Below the pieces are notes generated by a model. That model ran no database searches. It was given only the letters and a program-made list of their open reading frames with translations, and was not told the origin of the DNA. Source: Verrucomicrobiota bacterium (GTDB taxonomy: Bacteria; Verrucomicrobiota; Verrucomicrobiia; Verrucomicrobiales; Akkermansiaceae). From it: a stretch of 16,337 nt of DNA. Positions 13,220-16,337 of the stretch are shown here, in pieces. The translations under genes were made by a program, and so were the position numbers. The DNA lies in assembly GCA_008932955.1 (NCBI GenBank), contig WBXE01000029.1, forward strand, positions 1 to 16,337, read 5' to 3'. Numbering within the stretch: position 1 is the stretch's first letter; every line of letters starts with the position of its first letter.

Positions 13220-15625
13220 CTAGGGAGCGGCTAGCACTTTTTCAATCTCATTCTTCGCAGCCAGGACGCGAAAAATCGTCACCACCAGTAAAATCGACAC
13301 AATCGAGCTCAGCGGCATGAGAATGGCGGCCAGCAACGGGCTCATTCGGCCGCTCATTGCAAAACTCACCGTGGTGAGATTATAGACCAAGGCGAAACTG
13401 AAAGCCGCGCGGACGGCGACCGCCCGGATGGAGGCCATCTGGAGCAGAGGGGGAAGAAACCCAAGCCCCGCTCCCAAGGCGTAAAAATCCGCCTTCGACT
13501 CCAATAAACTGCGGTCCACCACCGGCGTCCCCGTCACCAGCGCCGAATCAAAGGCGAGCGAATCATTGGCCCCGTCGCCCAGATATAGCGTGTCCTGGCG
13601 GCTTACCAGATTCACATGCTGAGATTTTTCTTCGGGCGAGAGGCCGCCGTGGGCGTGTGCGGCAGGCAAGCTCAGGGCCCGCGCCATGCTCGCCACCTTG
13701 TCCGGATGATCCCCGGAGAGAATATACAGGGCCAGCCCGCGTCGCTCTAAGCGCCGCAACATGGCTGCAGCGCCGGGGCGGAGGGCTTCGCTGAATTGAA
13801 AGGCGGCCACCCACTCGCTGTCCAAGCGCAATTCGCTGCCTGCCGTGGTGGCGGCGGCAGCCCCTGTCGCATCCATCCCAGACCATCCCGCCCGGCCCAG
13901 CGACCAGCGACCTGCCGGAGAGTTAATCGCCACACCGAGTCCGGCAAACTCCTCGGGCATGGTGCCGGGGTGCTGTGCCAGCAACTTTTGTCCCCGCATG
14001 CCCAAGGCTTCGAGCAATGTTCGTGCCACCGGATGCAGTGAGCCGCGCGTCAGTTGGGCCAAGGCCAGCGCGGCGGCCTCATCCAAGCCCGCCACGGCCT
14101 CCGGATTTTCCAGCACCGGCCGTTCCAAGGTCAGGGTTCCGGTTTTGTCAAACACCACCTTGCGCACCCGCCGCAACCGCTGCCATACACCGGCCGTTCG
14201 CACATACACGCCGAGCCGTTCCATCGCCGTTGCCGCCAGGTCGTCCGCCAGCGGAATCGACAGTCCCAGCGCACAAGGACAAGACACCACAAATACCGAG
14301 ATCATCGCCTGCAAGCCCGTCAACCCAGCCCCCCCCGCACTCCAATACCCCAAGGCCGTCACTCCCAGCACCAGCACCACGATCAGGTAAATCCGCAGCA
14401 GCCGGGCCAAGCCCGGCGAGCCACGATCCCCCGCCAGGGGTGCCGTCAACTTGGCCAGCAGTGAGTCCTCCCAGCGCTCGCTCGCCTCCACCGCCGCCGC
14501 CGCCCGGCTCAGCAAGATCGCCCCCGCCGGCAAGCGCGACCCCGCCGCAAACCGCTGCGGCACAGCCTCGCCGTGAATCCACTCCAGCGAAAAATCCGCC
14601 TCTCCGGTCACCATCACCCCGCTGACCGGTAGGGCTTGCCCCGGCCCTAGCAAAAACCTCAGGCCGGGAGCCAGCGCCTCCCGCCCGACCATGGCCCCGC
14701 CTTGATCCAGGAGTGGCAGCGCATCGGGCACCGGTTGCCGCCGCACGAGTCGGCGGCGGTTTTTCTCCACCGCAGATGTCTGCAAATAGCGCCCGCTCAA
14801 CATTAAAAACACGAAAACCGACACGAAATCGAAGTAGACCAGCCGCTCGTATTTCATGATCCAGCCGCCAATGGAACCGGCGTAAGCCGCGAGCAAGCCC
14901 AGGGCGATGGGCAGGTCAATGTGCAGGCTGCCGGCCCGCAGCGAGCGCCACGCCCGCTCCATGAAGTAGCCGCCGCCGGCCAACATCGACAAGGTTGCCG
15001 ATGCCAAGGCAATCAAGCGGAACACTGCGGCAAATTCAAAATCCGCGGGCATGTCCAAATACACCGGCAGGGTGAAGGCCATCGTGTTGAGTGCAAACGC
15101 CCCGCACAAGCCGATGCGTGCCGCCAGGCGCAGCCGTTCATGATCCCCGCTCACCGCGCCCGCCGGAGCGGCCACATAGCCAAACTGACACAACTCGCGC
15201 AAGAACCCCTCCAACTCACAGTGCGTCGGCACCCATTCCAAGTACAGACGTCCGCTGGATGGGTTGGCTGCGGCCCGCACCGCACCGGCGTGGCGGACAA
15301 AGAGTTTTTCCACCAACCAGACGCAGCCGACACAGGAAATCCCTTCCAAAGACAACTCCATGTGCGCCGCCTCCCCCTGCGGCAACGCTCTGCGTTCCGC
15401 CTCTGCCACCTTCTCATCCAGCCAGGAAAAATCGTGCTCCTCAAACGGCCGACTCCTCACCGGGGCCACCGCCAGCCCCCGCTTGAGGTCATAAAATTGT
15501 TCAAACCCGTTGTCCGCGATCATCGCCGCCACAAACTCGCAGCCTCGGCAACAATACCGCTCCACTGCGCCTTTCTGCCGCGCATATTCTGTCCCGCAAT
15601 GCTCACAACTTGCCATCGCCGTCAT
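13220..15625 (-). CDS. ccoI: copper-translocating P-type ATPase, CcoI/FixI-like
   Basis: An 801-residue P1B-type ATPase. The N-terminus has the Cys-rich metal-binding domain typical of CcoI/FixI proteins (CEHC at 7-10, CCRGC at 25-29), then a heavy-metal-associated domain with CVGC (98-101). Membrane helices surround the ion motif CPC (449-451). The phosphorylated Asp493 is in DKTGTLT, the nucleotide-domain HP is at 531-532 and the hinge GDGAND at 683-688. The last helices read YNLTTVSFAMSGRMSPLLAA and ILMPLSSIVSI, strongly CcoI-like. CcoI exports Cu to the periplasm for cbb3 oxidase assembly. The actuator loop reads HGEAVP (351-356) instead of TGES; the Glu is kept. ATG 15625 is preferred over TTG 15658, and ATG 15616 is also possible. 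No ccoNOP or ccoS lies adjacent in the window; an AraC-type regulator gene follows after 29 nt. Confidence 0.9.
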   Translation of the reverse strand: MTAMASCEHCGTEYARQKGAVERYCCRGCEFVAAMIADNGFEQFYDLKRGLAVAPVRSRPFEEHDFSWLDEKVAEAERRALPQGEAAHMELSLEGISCVGCVWLVEKLFVRHAGAVRAAANPSSGRLYLEWVPTHCELEGFLRELCQFGYVAAPAGAVSGDHERLRLAARIGLCGAFALNTMAFTLPVYLDMPADFEFAAVFRLIALASATLSMLAGGGYFMERAWRSLRAGSLHIDLPIALGLLAAYAGSIGGWIMKYERLVYFDFVSVFVFLMLSGRYLQTSAVEKNRRRLVRRQPVPDALPLLDQGGAMVGREALAPGLRFLLGPGQALPVSGVMVTGEADFSLEWIHGEAVPQRFAAGSRLPAGAILLSRAAAAVEASERWEDSLLAKLTAPLAGDRGSPGLARLLRIYLIVVLVLGVTALGYWSAGGAGLTGLQAMISVFVVSCPCALGLSIPLADDLAATAMERLGVYVRTAGVWQRLRRVRKVVFDKTGTLTLERPVLENPEAVAGLDEAAALALAQLTRGSLHPVARTLLEALGMRGQKLLAQHPGTMPEEFAGLGVAINSPAGRWSLGRAGWSGMDATGAAAATTAGSELRLDSEWVAAFQFSEALRPGAAAMLRRLERRGLALYILSGDHPDKVASMARALSLPAAHAHGGLSPEEKSQHVNLVSRQDTLYLGDGANDSLAFDSALVTGTPVVDRSLLESKADFYALGAGLGFLPPLLQMASIRAVAVRAAFSFALVYNLTTVSFAMSGRMSPLLAAILMPLSSIVSILLVVTIFRVLAAKNEIEKVLAAP

Positions 15626-15699
15626 TATTACCCATTTCCCCTCATCCCGCCAAGCCAAGCCTGCAATTATTCCAGTGGCTGCCGCGGTCGTGGCTGTGG

Positions 15700-15718
15700 C
15701 TGCCGCGTCTCGCGGCAG
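15700..15718. repeat. perfect 8-bp GC-rich stem-loop upstream of the copper ATPase gene
   Basis: CTGCCGCG and CGCGGCAG pair around TCT. It lies about 75 bp upstream of the preferred ATPase start, between the two minus-strand genes. It could be part of the leader, a terminator for the upstream gene without a clear T run, or a REP-like element. Confidence 0.5.
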
Positions 15719-15812
15719 GCCGTGCTCTCAGTACAGCGCAATGGGCGCAGTGCCCGTACTCTGCCAGCCCCACTGCCCGTACGGAACATAGAGTAACGTG
15801 GACTGCACAATG

Positions 15813-15860
15813 GAGCGCTGGCTTTAGCCGGCGAGTCAGGCTGGCTGAAGTCGGCGCTTC
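15813..15860. repeat. long imperfect inverted repeat
   Basis: The arms GAGCGCTGGCTTTAGCCGGC (15813-15832) and GCTGGCTGAAGTCGGCGCTT (15840-15859) are near-perfect inverted copies around a short loop, and each arm itself contains a GGCT/AGCC palindrome. I recall similar 'ggctgaagccggcgctcc' elements as common dispersed repeats in this type of genome. It lies between the end of the secreted-protein gene and the ATPase gene, both on the minus strand. No gene is seen in 15626-15912. Confidence 0.65.
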
Positions 15861-15912
15861 GTACCATGCCGCCGCCGGGCCAAGTTAGTCAGGTCATGCG
15901 GAGAAGCGGAGC

Positions 15913-16337
15913 TCAAGGCATGCCGATGAGCACCCTGTAAAACCTGTGGGTGCCTGGGGCCGTATTGTCCGTGACCGTGCGCGTGGTGCCGCTGTCAGAC
16001 TGCGAGAAACCTGTGAGAGCATGCCAAGCACCTGGCAGCAGCGTATCGTTGTTTTCCACGGTGTAAGTGCGGCCAGCGACGAGTGGCGAGAATGAGAACC
16101 ACATCTTGCCGGGTTGGCCAGGGATCGGTGATGCCGCCGCCGTGAAACGTGATCCATCGACTGGATTGAGCCCGGCGATCCACTTGAAAAGGTTGTTCTG
16201 GCCGCTGCCGTCGGCATCCACAGTCGGCCCGGCTTTCGGGTTGTTAGATCCGAAGTATTGCACCTGCCAGTTATCGGAGAGTCCGTCGCCGGCATACATG
16301 CCATAGTTGTCGGGGATCGTGTCGAGCACGTTGAGCG
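15913..16337 (-). CDS. C-terminal part of a secreted protein (runs off the right edge)
   Basis: The minus-strand frame is open from the window end to TGA at 15913-15915, giving about 140 C-terminal residues. It contains YAGDGLSDNWQVQYFGSNNP and TVDADGSGQNNLFKWIAGLN, a Ca-binding thrombospondin type 3 or dockerin-like Asp/Asn-rich motif, followed by a small beta-rich domain with SPLVAGRTYTVENNDTLL and a terminal HRFYRVLIGMP. This order of GDGLxDxWQxxYFG, an 'AGxxP' stretch and a short beta domain is common at the C-termini of large exported Verrucomicrobiota proteins, where it may serve sorting or surface attachment; that role is inferred. The N-terminal function lies outside the window. It precedes the copper ATPase gene on the same strand but is separated from it by 287 bp with strong hairpins, so it is probably a different unit. 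Confidence 0.75.
   Translation of the reverse strand, partial: LNVLDTIPDNYGMYAGDGLSDNWQVQYFGSNNPKAGPTVDADGSGQNNLFKWIAGLNPVDGSRFTAAASPIPGQPGKMWFSFSPLVAGRTYTVENNDTLLPGAWHALTGFSQSDSGTTRTVTDNTAPGTHRFYRVLIGMP

Noticed and set aside
12498..13223. Plus-strand 241-codon open frame
   Set aside because: It is antisense to the AraC regulator, whose two helix-turn-helix units and sensor motifs are clear.

Overview
The window looks like a high-GC chromosomal segment from a member of the Verrucomicrobiota. This rests on protein flavour, not on a marker gene: an AraC regulator with a PocR-type sensor domain, a secreted protein ending in the 'GDGLSDNW...' C-terminal style common in that phylum, a PknB-like kinase with a HEAT-like outer domain, a small secreted EF-hand protein, a large secreted beta-helix protein, and intergenic regions full of short palindromes. 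Most genes lack a strong Shine-Dalgarno sequence. No rRNA, tRNA or CRISPR array was found.

Left part (1-2400): a decayed coding fragment at the edge; a secreted two-EF-hand protein (minus); a frameshifted, truncated GT87-type glycosyltransferase remnant (minus); and, divergent from it, the tRNA adenosine deaminase gene tadA (plus).

Middle left (2397-5300, minus strand): a tight probable operon of an RbsD/FucU-like lipoprotein, a compact Mini-III-like RNase III-domain protein and a rhomboid protease with a long cytoplasmic N-terminus. Upstream lie a palindrome-rich insert-like block bounded by an 8-bp direct repeat (4760-5107) and an uncharacterised 55-residue protein gene with a good ribosome binding site.

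Centre (5585-9845, plus strand): an orphan NodT-type outer-membrane efflux lipoprotein; a minisatellite of five perfect 18-bp units plus a duplicated flank; an 807-residue secreted right-handed beta-helix protein fused to a C-terminal PDZ domain; and, two stop codons later in the same frame, a fragment of a REP-associated tyrosine transposase (RAYT).

Right part (10038-16337, minus strand): a CcoI-like copper P-type ATPase, a PocR/AraC regulator and a transmembrane Ser/Thr kinase with a HEAT-like extracytoplasmic domain, in that transcriptional order with short gaps. This suggests a unit joining copper export or oxidase assembly with sensing and phosphorylation. The C-terminus of another secreted protein enters from the right edge. 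I see no clear new defence or mobile system. The best leads are the PDZ/beta-helix fusion, the RbsD/FucU lipoprotein with its expected catalytic His replaced, the copper ATPase/regulator/kinase cluster, and the repeat and RAYT traces.
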